Shown here: positions 1 to 8,585 of the stretch, in pieces
How the letters are laid out: every line of letters begins with the position of its first letter
Numbering within the stretch: position 1 is the first letter of the stretch
Source of the DNA: Rheinheimera sp.
GTDB lineage: Bacteria; Pseudomonadota; Gammaproteobacteria; Enterobacterales; Alteromonadaceae
Length of the DNA: 49,965 nt
Direction of reading: 5' to 3'
Assembly (NCBI GenBank): GCA_003482455.1
Contig: DMYW01000065.1
Span: 1-49,965, forward strand
Position numbers and translations under genes: made by a program
The notes under the pieces: generated by a model
Databases searched by the model: none
The model's input: only the letters and a program-made list of their open reading frames with translations
Told to the model about the DNA's origin: nothing

Positions 1-1062
1 GGTAAGACAGAACGTATCGGCCGTATGGTTGAAATGCATGCAAACGACCGTACTGACCTGACAACAGCGCAAGCGGGCGACATCATCGCGTTGGTAGGTC
101 TGAAAAACAACACGCAAACTGGTCACACGCTGTGTGATCCGAAAGCACCATGTACTCTGGAACCAATGGTATTCCCAGAGCCAGTAATTTCGATTGCTGT
201 TCAGCCAAAAGACAAAGGCGGCATGGAGAAGATGGGTGTTGCTATCGGTAAGATGGTTGCAGAAGACCCAACATTCCGCGTTGAAACTGACCAAGATTCT
301 GGCGAAACCATCCTCAAAGGTATGGGTGAGCTGCACTTAGATATCAAAGTCGACATCCTGAAACGTACTTACGGCGTTGAACTGATCGTTGGTCAACCAC
401 AAGTTGCTTACCGTGAAACTATCACTCGCGAAATCGAAGATAGCTACACGCACAAGAAACAATCTGGTGGTTCAGGCCAATACGGTAAGATCGACTACCG
501 CATTCGTCCAGGTGAGCCAAACTCAGGCTTCAAGTTCATCACTACAGTTGTTGGTGGTAGCGTTCCAAAAGAATTCTACCCAGCGATCGAAAAAGGCTTC
601 GAGTCTATGATGTCTACAGGCACCATGGCTGGCTTCCCAGTATTGGACGTTGAAGTTGAACTGTTCGACGGTGGCTTCCACGCCGTTGACTCATCAGCTA
701 TCGCATTCGAAATCGCTGCTAAAGGCGCATTCCGTCAATCAATGCCAAAAGCTGGTCCACAACTGTTAGAACCAATCATGAAAGTCGACGTCTTCACTCC
801 AGAAGACCACGTTGGTGACGTGATCGGTGACTTGAACCGTCGTCGCGGTATGATCTCTGGTCAAGAGTCAGGCGCAACTGGCGTACGTATCAAGGCGACA
901 GTGCCGCTGTCAGAGATGTTCGGTTACATCTCTACGCTGCGTACAATGACATCAGGCCGTGGCCAATTCTCTATGGAATTCGACCACTACGCTGCATGTC
1001 CATCAAACGTAGCTGACGCGGTTATCGCGAAAGAAAAAGAAAAGAAAGCTGCTAAAAACTAA
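1..1062 (+). CDS. fusA: Elongation factor G, C-terminal half (5' end outside window)
   Basis: The frame is open from the first base, so this is the last ~354 residues of a ~700-residue translational GTPase that drives ribosomal translocation. It covers the end of domain II and domains III to V. Diagnostic EF-G stretches are MVEMHAN, GMGELHLDI, QVAYRETI, LLEPIMKV, RRRGM and PLSEMFGY. The domain IV loop reads QSGGSGQYG where the E. coli enzyme has QSGGRGQYG, and the C terminus is a lysine-rich tail. The gene is followed directly by a terminator rather than by a tuf gene, so it is not in the usual str operon order. That fits a second EF-G paralogue of the type seen in Vibrio and Shewanella, which is an inference. 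The GTPase domain is not visible. Confidence 0.95.
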   Translation, partial: GKTERIGRMVEMHANDRTDLTTAQAGDIIALVGLKNNTQTGHTLCDPKAPCTLEPMVFPEPVISIAVQPKDKGGMEKMGVAIGKMVAEDPTFRVETDQDSGETILKGMGELHLDIKVDILKRTYGVELIVGQPQVAYRETITREIEDSYTHKKQSGGSGQYGKIDYRIRPGEPNSGFKFITTVVGGSVPKEFYPAIEKGFESMMSTGTMAGFPVLDVEVELFDGGFHAVDSSAIAFEIAAKGAFRQSMPKAGPQLLEPIMKVDVFTPEDHVGDVIGDLNRRRGMISGQESGATGVRIKATVPLSEMFGYISTLRTMTSGRGQFSMEFDHYAACPSNVADAVIAKEKEKKAAKN

Positions 1063-1080
1063 TTAGCTGTTTCTTAAAGA

Positions 1081-1106
1081 AAAGCCCCGCAACTGCGGGG
1101 CTTTTT
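1081..1106 (+). terminator. Rho-independent terminator of the EF-G gene
   Basis: A perfect 10-bp stem (AAAGCCCCGC / GCGGGGCTTT) with an AACT loop runs into a T tract, 18 bases after the EF-G stop codon. From here to the next gene (about 250 bases) I see nothing else recognisable. Confidence 0.93.
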
Positions 1107-1355
1107 GTTTTTGGGCTTTTGCAGCCTAAACATGCGAGCAGATGGAGCTGCAGCCAACCAAGCTGCAGTGCACTGAGTTTGCAACTGCGCCTCTCGCCAT
1201 GCCAACCCGTTTAAAGATGTCTAGAAGTAGGATGCAACGCCACAGCATCGTTGACAGGTACTGGCCTTGCCATGGTCAACAAAGCTGCGACCTGAAGAAC
1301 TCAATTCCAATCAGCTAGACGCTTGGCGACACGGCTCACCCGCATACCATCGCAA

Positions 1356-1802
1356 TCAGCGCCGTTGCTGCAAATATTTATCCAGCATCGCCGCAAACTT
1401 TTGTTTATCGGCAGGTGATAACGCAGAAGGGCCGGACGTTTGCACGCCGCTCGCGCGCAGCGTTTCGAAAAAATCGCGCATGGTTAAACGCTGCTTGATG
1501 TTGTCTTTGTCGTGCGCCTCGCCGCGCGGCCCCACCGCTTGCGCACCTTTTTCAATCACTTCAAACGCTAGCGGAATGTCTTGTGTTACCACTAAATCGC
1601 CGGCTTGCACCAGCGCGACAATTTCATTGTCGGCAACGTCAAAGCCACGTGGCACGGTTTTCATTTGCAAAAACTTCGATGGCGGCAGGCGCAGTGGCGA
1701 ATTGGCGACAAACACCGTCAGCACCTGCGCGCGCTCGGCAGCGCGGCAGAGCATTTCTCGCACGGGGACTGGGCAAGCGTCGGCATCAACCCAAATGGTC
1801 AT
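1356..1802 (-). CDS. yaiI: YaiI/YqxD family protein (UPF0178)
   Basis: This 148-residue protein aligns from end to end with E. coli YaiI. It opens with IWVDADACPVPVRE and has the conserved FDVADNEIV, GDLVVTQDIPLA, GPRGE and RLTMRDFFETLRASG segments. The family has a PIN/NYN-like acidic fold and is suspected to be nuclease-related, but no reaction is established. The start has a good ribosome-binding site (AAGGA, 7 bases upstream). It appears monocistronic, with an adjacent VOC gene on the same strand 166 bases upstream. Confidence 0.93.
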   Translation of the reverse strand: MTIWVDADACPVPVREMLCRAAERAQVLTVFVANSPLRLPPSKFLQMKTVPRGFDVADNEIVALVQAGDLVVTQDIPLAFEVIEKGAQAVGPRGEAHDKDNIKQRLTMRDFFETLRASGVQTSGPSALSPADKQKFAAMLDKYLQQRR

Positions 1803-1968
1803 AGCAGGATCCTTTGAACTTCATATGGCGGGCAGTGTGCCACAGCCGCCCGTAATGACCAAACCTTGTTGCGCGCACCGAGCGCAGCGATTGACTAGGC
1901 GTTGATTCGCCTACGCTCACAGCACAAGACAAACAAGTGATGTGCAGGATGACAGCCTTGCGGACAGA

Positions 1969-2403
1969 TCATGTTGGCTCCATGGTTGACGGCAGCGCTG
2001 GGCCCTTGAGCTCAATGACATTGCCATCTGGGTCGCGAATGTACACGGACCAGCCTTCGCCTTCAGCGCCGTAATTAATGCTGGCAGGCGCCAACACTTC
2101 GACTTGCTGCTGCGCCAAAAACGCCAGCAACGACGTTTCATCAAATGGGTCGATGCGCAGACAAAAATGGTCGAGATTGTGATTGTCGAGTGCTAAACCT
2201 GCGCCACCGCGAACCCCCAACGGGCCATCGAGACTGATTAAGTCCAACATCGACTCGCCAAGGCGCAAATGCACCAAGCCCAAATCAGGGCGGTCACGCG
2301 CGACCGTGCAACCCAGCACCTGCTGATAAAACTGCAAGCTGCGCGCTATATCACGCACCCGCAGCACCAAATGATCGAGACGTTTGACGGAAAAGCCTGA
2401 CAT
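1969..2403 (-). CDS. VOC family protein (glyoxalase/bleomycin-resistance fold)
   Basis: A 144-residue protein with two beta-alpha-beta-beta-beta modules of the vicinal-oxygen-chelate fold. The first begins LDHLVLRVRDIARSLQFYQ, and the second contains LDHFCLRI and ends YIRDPDGNVIELKG. The usual metal-ligand positions are visible: His in LDHLVL, His in LDHFCL and Glu in VIELKG. Such proteins act as dioxygenases, lyases or resistance proteins, and the substrate cannot be read from the sequence. A strong AGAGGG ribosome-binding site supports the ATG. A second, unrelated VOC gene lies at about 30 kb. Confidence 0.88.
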   Translation of the reverse strand: MSGFSVKRLDHLVLRVRDIARSLQFYQQVLGCTVARDRPDLGLVHLRLGESMLDLISLDGPLGVRGGAGLALDNHNLDHFCLRIDPFDETSLLAFLAQQQVEVLAPASINYGAEGEGWSVYIRDPDGNVIELKGPALPSTMEPT

Positions 2404-2430
2404 AGCCGCCCTCTCAGAAGTAAGTGCTCG

Positions 2431-3195
2431 TTATTGCTTTGCTGTTACTGGGTCCCAGCGGAACTGAAAATCAATGGTGCAAGCTTCGGTGTCCATACAA
2501 AGTGGTAAATCAACTTGGACGCTGGAGTTTGTTGTGCTTTCCTCAACCAAGTGACTAATCAGCGTAGCCAGCGGTGCATACAAGCGCTTGCGATCGACTT
2601 GACTCATCTGCAGCTGCCCCACTAATTGGCTAGGTTCACGCCGCAACTCTCCGCTAAACCAAACACACTTGCCCCGATCATCAAGGCGACAGAGACGTAT
2701 CTGCTTTTCATCATACGCCAGCAGCACCGAGGTTGGCTCGGCATTGTCACCGAGCCAGCTTAGCAGTGCGTCCGGTTTATCAGCTTGCTTTAGGTGCTCA
2801 AACAATGCCCCATCCAACCATTCATCGCTAGCCACAGCAACGTCTGGACACTTTGAGGCACGGCAGTTTGACGGCTGCAGCAACCGCTGTTGCACTATAG
2901 CCTGTTGTAAGCTGGCAAAATAATCGTCGACCTGACGCTGTTGGCACTGGTCACCGCAGTGTAATAAAAACTGCAGATCTGCACGTTGTACCTGCTGCTG
3001 TTTATCCACCACTCGGGTGACCAAGAAGGTTTGACGCTGTTGATGTTGATCGACAAAGGCCAGCACCTCGGTGGGCTGGTACTGATAATGTTGCTGGCAG
3101 CGCGCCGGAACTTCAGCCGTGCCGGCAAGGCATTGCTCGTTCAAATGTTCCACAGCGAAGCTCATGAGTACCGTCAGTAAACTGCTCCAAATCAT
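2431..3195 (-). CDS. Hypothetical exported protein, Gln/Cys-rich
   Basis: 254 residues that I cannot assign to a family. The first ~16 residues are hydrophobic (MIWSSLLTVLMSFAVE) and look like a short export signal. The mature part is rich in Gln and contains spaced cysteines in CxxxC-like pairs, which would suit disulphides in the periplasm. AGGGAACA precedes the ATG. It is transcribed away from another exported unknown protein, and the ~190-base divergent spacer probably carries both promoters. No catalytic motif was seen. Confidence 0.7.
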   Translation of the reverse strand: MIWSSLLTVLMSFAVEHLNEQCLAGTAEVPARCQQHYQYQPTEVLAFVDQHQQRQTFLVTRVVDKQQQVQRADLQFLLHCGDQCQQRQVDDYFASLQQAIVQQRLLQPSNCRASKCPDVAVASDEWLDGALFEHLKQADKPDALLSWLGDNAEPTSVLLAYDEKQIRLCRLDDRGKCVWFSGELRREPSQLVGQLQMSQVDRKRLYAPLATLISHLVEESTTNSSVQVDLPLCMDTEACTIDFQFRWDPVTAKQ

Positions 3196-3388
3196 TGAGT
3201 TATGTTCCCTTTAAGTCGCAACAACCTTTGCCATCGTGTACTGTTTTGTAAAACAGTTGCATCATTCTGACAAGTGGCCAGTTCAGCTACATCCGTTGAA
3301 CAATCACGGCAGCCGACATCCAGATCAGCAGCTAGGTTGCCAGCACAGGATTGCGTTACAACACCCACAAATCAACAAGGAAAGCTTT

Positions 3389-4192
3389 ATGTACCGCCGA
3401 ACCAACAGTTTATTCAGCTACATAGCGGCTCTGTACTGTGTCCTGTACACGCAACTTGTAGGCGCCACCACCGCTTGCCCGCCGGACTACAACGAGTGGC
3501 TTAACACAGCCACCGTTGACGCGGCGACGGTGCAGGTGTGTGTTTCGAACCACGACATCGCCGGCAGCAAACAGCTGCAACTGACGCTAGTGTCGAACAG
3601 TCAGCAGTTACGCAGCACTGTGCCACTGGATATCGAAGGTGACTTGCGCGCCATCACGCTGGCGCAGACTGCCTATGCGCTAAAGCCAAGAACCCGCGCT
3701 GTCGCGTTGGAACTGCAGCTGCGCAATCAAGGCGTTGGTTTTGATGAAGAGCGTCGTGATTTGTGGCTGTTCTGGCCTGAGACTAGCCAGCTGCGTTTGG
3801 TATTTAACCAAACTATTGAACTGCAACATTGGGCGACCCACTGCTCCCAAGAGTGCGACGATACCGTGCGCAGCCGCAGTGAGCTGCGAGTGTTGCCAAT
3901 AGTCGCCACGCAACAGCGTCAACCTCCGGCGTCACCAATGGTGCAGCACACGGCTGAACAACCAGCAACCATACCCACATCGCACAACGCAAGTACGGCC
4001 ACTGCTTTAAACTCTGCGACACCTGTCGATAGCAGGTCCTCCTCAGCCCCAGAACGCGGCGAATTCGCAACGCTGGAACTGGTCAGCCACGGCGAGCTGG
4101 TGCCCGGTGGTGCGGAGGACGCCAAACCACAGCCCTTTAGCCAAGTGCAACGCTTTAAATTTGTTGGCGAGCGCTACGAGCTGGAGCAATAA
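3389..4192 (+). CDS. Hypothetical exported protein with disordered C-terminal region
   Basis: The frame is open further upstream, but the ATG encoding MYRRTNSLFSYIAALYCVLY is preferred because AAGGAAAG lies just before it and a signal peptide follows it (cleavage likely after QLVGA). The 267-residue product has an N-terminal beta-rich region (~25-160) ending in the conserved-looking stretch DLWLFWPETSQLRLVF. A Thr/Ser/Pro/Ala-rich linker (~175-230) follows, then a short C-terminal segment (RFKFVGERYELEQ). I do not recognise the family. It is divergent from the neighbouring exported protein, which suggests an envelope-related pair. Confidence 0.7.
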   Translation: MYRRTNSLFSYIAALYCVLYTQLVGATTACPPDYNEWLNTATVDAATVQVCVSNHDIAGSKQLQLTLVSNSQQLRSTVPLDIEGDLRAITLAQTAYALKPRTRAVALELQLRNQGVGFDEERRDLWLFWPETSQLRLVFNQTIELQHWATHCSQECDDTVRSRSELRVLPIVATQQRQPPASPMVQHTAEQPATIPTSHNASTATALNSATPVDSRSSSAPERGEFATLELVSHGELVPGGAEDAKPQPFSQVQRFKFVGERYELEQ

Positions 4193-4260
4193 GCGGGCGA
4201 GCGCTTGTTCGAGTGGCCATTGCTGGTTAGTGAGCGGGCGCTGACGCGACAAACAGATCA

Positions 4261-4356
4261 ATCTCAATGTCGACGTATCTCAACTACTGCGTATGGCAAC
4301 GACTACGTATCTCAACAACTAGTGATCGTAATCTGCACCGATCTCAACCAACTCAG
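4261..4356. repeat. Short repeated ATCTCAA motifs in the spacer
   Basis: The 12-mer ACGTATCTCAAC occurs directly repeated at 4273 and 4305. Further ATCTCAA copies flank them on both sides, giving four within ~95 bases. The spacer between the two genes holds nothing else I can identify. It may be a decayed minisatellite or a binding-site cluster. Confidence 0.4.
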
Positions 4357-4455
4357 GTCGTGTGTAGATGACTAGCAAGGCCAACAACCAGCAATTGTCG
4401 GCATAGCTGCGGCAAAACTGCGTGTAACGAGCAAGTGCCGACTCGCCATGTTTTA

Positions 4456-5100
4456 TCAGCCTGTGACAGTAGCAGAATCCTCCACTAGCGGATAAGCGCC
4501 GAGCAAATCGGTGACCTGTAGCAACACATAGGCTTCCAAGTATGCAGCCATGGCGGCGGCGCTGCGATAACGTTGACTGAACTGCTCGGTATCTTTGCCT
4601 TGCTGCCGCGTCACTGCGACTTCATAGCCGTTGGTTGCTTTAGACAAGCTAACAGTGGCTTGCACCGGGCCGCTTTGGTGTTGGTAAGAAAGTTCGCCAT
4701 ATTGTGTCAACAAGGCTTGCAGTAACGCGCCTTGTTGATGCTGCAGCGGTGAAAACCAATAAGGTTGTTCTTCGTCACTGTAGCGCCATAACATCAGCAG
4801 CATTGGCAGTTGTAACAACAGGACCAACAGCGTCCAACGCAGCCCAAGCGGCAACAACACCATGGTCAGCAGCCCCATGCCGATGAGCTGCACATACACA
4901 ATATTGCGCCAACTGTAGGCTGTCCAACGCGCAGTTTGCCGAGCATAATGCCAAAGCCCCAAACAATAGAGTGACTGCACAACAATACCCAGCAGCGCAG
5001 ACACTAATGGTTGTTGCCATAAGAAACCGCACTGCACGACTAAAGCGACGACACAAAATACAAAGTACAACCAGACCAGACTTTGGCGAAATCGACTCAT
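4456..5100 (-). CDS. Hypothetical inner-membrane protein
   Basis: A 214-residue protein with about four hydrophobic helices in its first 105 residues (around 8-28, 33-50, 68-85 and 86-104). A soluble C-terminal half (~110-214) may be cytoplasmic and contains RYRSAAAMAAYLEAYVLL. No known family motif was recognised. The ATG is followed by the basic start SRFRQS, typical of an N-in membrane protein. It lies ~100 bases downstream of a pseudouridine synthase on the same strand, so co-transcription is possible. Confidence 0.7.
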   Translation of the reverse strand: MSRFRQSLVWLYFVFCVVALVVQCGFLWQQPLVSALLGIVVQSLYCLGLWHYARQTARWTAYSWRNIVYVQLIGMGLLTMVLLPLGLRWTLLVLLLQLPMLLMLWRYSDEEQPYWFSPLQHQQGALLQALLTQYGELSYQHQSGPVQATVSLSKATNGYEVAVTRQQGKDTEQFSQRYRSAAAMAAYLEAYVLLQVTDLLGAYPLVEDSATVTG

Positions 5101-5199
5101 TGTCCCCCCCCACTGAACAGCGGCTGTGCATCTGACTTATACGCACTTACCGCTGGTTGCTAACAATTTGCTGACGATTATGCACAGGCACTTGCTGGC

Positions 5200-6120
5200 T
5201 TACAACCAAGCAGCGGGCCAGCCCGCCAGCCGACGCGTGCTGACAAATTGGCGCTGTGTACCATCCAGCGGGTCGATAAAACTCAGTTGTTGTGCCAACA
5301 GCTGCAGCGGCAACGCATCCGGCGCGACGGGCTGTTTTGGCAACAAAGTGGGGTAATAGGTATCGCCTAAGAGCGGCGCGCCGATGCCGGCCATATGCAC
5401 GCGCAATTGATGGGTTTTGCCGGTGTGGGGCGTTAAGGCGAACAACCCCAGTGGCTGGGTTGTAGCTGTGGCGGTGATTGCCAATAACTGCAAGGTCGAT
5501 AACGCATTGGGTTCGCCATCGACCACCTGCATCACAAACTTAGGTTGTGATTTCTCCAAACGATTGTGCACTTGCCATTTTTGGCCCGGCTGAAAAATCC
5601 AGTGATCAGCGAGTGCTGCCACGGCGCGATATTGTTTTTGGATGTTGCCGCTGGCAAACAACTCGTAATACAGCGGCCGCGATGCGCTGTTGCAGGAAAA
5701 CAGCACTAAGCCTGCAGTATCGCGGTCCAGTCGATGCACAGGCGCGAGGTCCAAAGTACCGGTGTCGCGCCGCACCCGCTCCAACAAACATTCATTGACG
5801 AACTCGCCGCCTGGTGTCACCGGTAAGCCATGCGGCTTACAAGCCACTATGATGTGCTCGTTTTGAAACAAAATCTGGTGCGCTGCGGCAACTTTGGGTT
5901 CTGCCGCTACCTCACGGTAATAACACAGCCGCCGCCCCGGCTGATACGGTGTGCTTGCATCAATACGCTCGCCCGCAAACCAATGCACCTTGCCATCCGC
6001 GACGCGTTGCTGCCAAATCGCCGCATCAATTCGGTGAAAATGCTGACACAAAAACGCCAGCACTGTTGGCCAAGAGCCCGGTGGCAAGGTAATTTCGGAC
6101 GGTCGTAAAGCAATGGACAT
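5200..6120 (-). CDS. RluA-family RNA pseudouridine synthase
   Basis: 306 residues that isomerise a specific uridine in rRNA or tRNA. The catalytic motif HRLDRDTAGLVLF carries the essential Asp. It is preceded by the family segment ILFQNEHIIVACKPHGLPVTPGG and followed by KQYRAV, HTGKTHQLRVHMAGIG and PLLGDTYY. There is a short N-terminal extension without a clear S4 domain. The ATG reading MSIALRP is used. An in-frame GTG five codons upstream is possible, and neither start has a strong ribosome-binding site. Which RNA position it modifies cannot be decided. It resembles the TruC/RluA-like pseudouridine synthases often found as single genes. Confidence 0.92.
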   Translation of the reverse strand: MSIALRPSEITLPPGSWPTVLAFLCQHFHRIDAAIWQQRVADGKVHWFAGERIDASTPYQPGRRLCYYREVAAEPKVAAAHQILFQNEHIIVACKPHGLPVTPGGEFVNECLLERVRRDTGTLDLAPVHRLDRDTAGLVLFSCNSASRPLYYELFASGNIQKQYRAVAALADHWIFQPGQKWQVHNRLEKSQPKFVMQVVDGEPNALSTLQLLAITATATTQPLGLFALTPHTGKTHQLRVHMAGIGAPLLGDTYYPTLLPKQPVAPDALPLQLLAQQLSFIDPLDGTQRQFVSTRRLAGWPAAWL

Positions 6121-6261
6121 GGCGGCGTGCTGCACCCAAAAACCGCTATGCTACCACACTCAGTCGTGCGCTTCAGCGCGCCTTGCTACCGCGCACATTG
6201 CTACTTCCGCAGTCGCAGCGTAATGTCATCACAGTTGTCTGAAAAACCACGCGAGGCGCCG

Positions 6262-6309
6262 CTATGCCAAGGAGCCTCTATGCCAAAGAGCCTCTATGTC
6301 AAGGAGCCA
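6262..6309 (+). repeat. Three tandem 16-bp copies of a ribosome-binding-site/ATG unit
   Basis: The unit CTATGCCAAGGAGCCT occurs three times with 1-3 changes, followed by a fourth CTATG that is the start of the DUF4287 gene. Each unit holds an ATG and an AAGGAG-like Shine-Dalgarno sequence. The ATGs lie at 6264, 6280, 6296 and 6312. The period of 16 is not a multiple of three, so successive ATGs fall in different frames. Confidence 0.85.
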
Positions 6310-6311
6310 CT

Positions 6312-6527
6312 ATGTCAACCCCTGATAAAGTCAAAGGTCCTGCATCCTATTTCCCATCGATTGAAAAAACCTATGGTCAACCCATCACCCATTGGTTGGA
6401 TCTGGTGCGGGTACAATCGGGCAAAAAACATATGGAACTGGTCGCCATGCTAAAAAATGACCATGGTTTGGGCCATGGCCATGCCAATGCCATTGTCGCG
6501 TATGTGTTGGCGCAAACGACCACTTAA
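6312..6527 (+). CDS. DUF4287 family small protein
   Basis: A 71-residue protein beginning MSTPDKVKGPASYFPSIEKT, with the DUF4287 core YGQPITHWLDLV and GLGHGHANAIVAYVL. The family is a small helical domain, sometimes fused to DUF5655, of unknown biochemical role. The last ATG of the tandem leader repeats is chosen because AAGGAG lies 5 bases before it and homologues start there. The first ATG of the repeats is in the same frame and would add 16 residues. It is a single gene pointing toward the rhodanese gene. Confidence 0.85.
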   Translation: MSTPDKVKGPASYFPSIEKTYGQPITHWLDLVRVQSGKKHMELVAMLKNDHGLGHGHANAIVAYVLAQTTT

Positions 6528-6701
6528 CCGCGGCGGGACTGTCTTGCAGCTGGCACCTTGTGCATTTCTCGATTGTTGATCTTGCACAGTTGGTGTTTGA
6601 GCGTGTTGCAGGCAAGCGCCGACTGCCTGCGGTTGTTTGCCGAGAATACCCATCCGAGAAGCGCCCACTGAGTAGTTGGCTTGATTAACCCCTTGGGCAC
6701 G

Positions 6702-7202
6702 TCAAGCGCAGTCGCAGCGCACAACTGCTGCAGCCATGGTTACACGGACATTGGCGCCGACATCCGCACCGATTGGCTCGACAAGATCACCAAGCCCCGC
6801 AAACGGCAAGCCTTCGTCGGCCCAGCCAGTCATGCCACCGATCATCAGTTTCGCCGGATAGCCCAAACGCGCAATCTTCCACGCCGCTTGATCGGCACCG
6901 TTGCAATGCGGGCCAGCGCAATAGACCACAAAGGTCAGCTCGTTGCCAAATGCGGCCAAAGCGTCGTGGGTGATTTGCCGATGCGGCAAACTGACCGCGC
7001 CTGCGGCGTGGCGCTTTGTATACGCAGCCGTTGAACGCACATCCAGCAGCACAAAATCGCGGGCGCAGCGCCCGGCAGCGACCTCTTGCAACGCGGCATA
7101 CACGTCAGAGCAATCGGTCTCAAAACTCAATTTGGCGGCAAAATGGCGTTCTGCGTCAACAGACGGAGCGGCAGGGTATTGTTGGATCAGCGATGGCTGC
7201 AT
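6702..7202 (-). CDS. Rhodanese-domain protein
   Basis: 166 residues with one rhodanese domain (~30-140). It shows DFVLLDVRSTAAYTKRHAAGA, the active-site loop CAGPHCNGA with catalytic Cys ~95, and the closing GGMTGW motif. Rhodaneses move sulphane sulphur through a Cys persulphide, and the physiological donor and acceptor here are unknown. AAGGAAAACACC precedes the ATG. It is divergent from a GlxA-type AraC regulator, with ~320 bases between the starts. This pairing recurs in proteobacteria and suggests the regulator controls it (inference). Confidence 0.92.
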   Translation of the reverse strand: MQPSLIQQYPAAPSVDAERHFAAKLSFETDCSDVYAALQEVAAGRCARDFVLLDVRSTAAYTKRHAAGAVSLPHRQITHDALAAFGNELTFVVYCAGPHCNGADQAAWKIARLGYPAKLMIGGMTGWADEGLPFAGLGDLVEPIGADVGANVRVTMAAAVVRCDCA

Positions 7203-7521
7203 GGTGTTTTCCTTTGAGTTGCTAGTTGAGCGATTTGCTAGTTGGACAAGTTGCTAGTTAGTTCTACACGGTTGCTCGTGCACCACCTTCTGGTGGGGCT
7301 GTGCATATTTCAGCCGAATTCGGCTCGCCAAACTATTGGCTGATTTGCCATAATTCATGGGTTTCCAGCCAAACTGGCCGTAACTGCTTGGCAAGGCAAT
7401 ACACATAACGCAGGCTTTGATGGCTGCAATGGGGTGGTGACTAAAGCGGCCAGTGCAAGCGCTCAGCCAAAGCACCTAATCCATGCCACCAGTCCAAACT
7501 AAACCGCCGAGGAGTCAAGCT

Positions 7522-8463
7522 ATGTCACTGCCCTTAACCATCTTGGTGTACGACGGCTTGTCCATGCTGGAATTTGGCGCGGCCGTGGATATTTTTCGCG
7601 GCCATGCCAGTCCAGATGCTCCTTGGTACCAAGTGACGATTGCCAGCGTCGATGGTCCAACCGTCACCACCCAAGCCGGCGTGCTACTGACCAGCCAAGC
7701 CGGGCGCGAAGCCCTGTTGGGCAGTCACACCATTGTGATCCCAGGCTGGCGACAGCTAGCCGACACACCCGATGCCCAGTTATTGCAGTTACTGCGCCAA
7801 GCGCATGCACAAGGCAGCCGCTTGGTCAGCTTTTGCTCCGGTGCGTTTTTACTGGGTCATAGCGGCTTGTTAGATGGCCGTGCGGCGACCACCCATTGGA
7901 AATATGCGCGCTTGTTTGGCGAGTTGTTTCCCAAGGTGAATCTGCAACTCGGCGATTTGTATGTAATAAACGATGGCCTGTGCAGTTCTGCCGGTAGTGC
8001 CGCCTGTCTGGATTTAAGTTTGCAATTGATCCGGCAGGATTTTGGCGCCGAACGCGCCAATCAATCGGCGCGGCGTCTGGTGGTGCCGGGCGTGCGTGAC
8101 GGTGGCCAGCAGCAATACATCGAACTCCCGATGCCGCGCGAGCGCTGCCAGCTTGGTCCCGTGCAGCAGTATGCACTGCAGCATTTAGCGAATGAACTCA
8201 GTGTCGATGATCTTGCCGCGCACGCGCATATGAGTCGGCGCAGTTTTGATCGTCATTTCAAAGCATCGTTTGGCCTAAGCCCTAAACAATGGCTATTGCA
8301 GGCACGGTTGGCGCACGCAAAACATCTGCTTAGTACTAGCAAATTGAGCATTGAGCAGATCGCCGCCAGCTGCGGCTTTCGATCAGGCCAGGCGCTGCGC
8401 GATCAATTTGTGGTGTCGGTGGGCGTGTCGCCGCTGCGCTTTCGTCAGCAACAATTGCACTGA
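7522..8463 (+). CDS. GlxA-type transcriptional regulator (DJ-1/PfpI plus AraC helix-turn-helix)
   Basis: 313 residues. The N-terminal DJ-1/PfpI amidotransferase-like domain (~5-170) has the nucleophile-elbow Cys ~105 in FCSGAFLLG, followed by GLLDGRAATTHWK. A C-terminal AraC/XylS DNA-binding domain (~215-313) contains HMSRRSFDRHFKASFGLSP and the second helix-turn-helix IEQIAASCGFRS. The DJ-1 domain in these regulators is thought to sense a small molecule. GAGGAG lies upstream of the chosen ATG, and earlier in-frame starts lack it. It probably regulates the divergent rhodanese gene and itself. Confidence 0.93.
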   Translation: MSLPLTILVYDGLSMLEFGAAVDIFRGHASPDAPWYQVTIASVDGPTVTTQAGVLLTSQAGREALLGSHTIVIPGWRQLADTPDAQLLQLLRQAHAQGSRLVSFCSGAFLLGHSGLLDGRAATTHWKYARLFGELFPKVNLQLGDLYVINDGLCSSAGSAACLDLSLQLIRQDFGAERANQSARRLVVPGVRDGGQQQYIELPMPRERCQLGPVQQYALQHLANELSVDDLAAHAHMSRRSFDRHFKASFGLSPKQWLLQARLAHAKHLLSTSKLSIEQIAASCGFRSGQALRDQFVVSVGVSPLRFRQQQLH

Positions 8464-8585
8464 GTCGTTGCCGCACATCACCGGCTTACAAAACACAAGC
8501 AGTCTGCTGTAGGTGGTCGCAATGACAAATCAACCAGACGTCGCTTGACGCAGTAAACAAATCGGCGGCTTTAGTCGCTGGCTGA

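Noticed and set aside
1267..1905. 212-codon plus-strand frame opposite the yaiI gene
   Set aside because: It is antisense to a gene with clear end-to-end homology, and its product is Cys/Arg/Ser-rich without a family.
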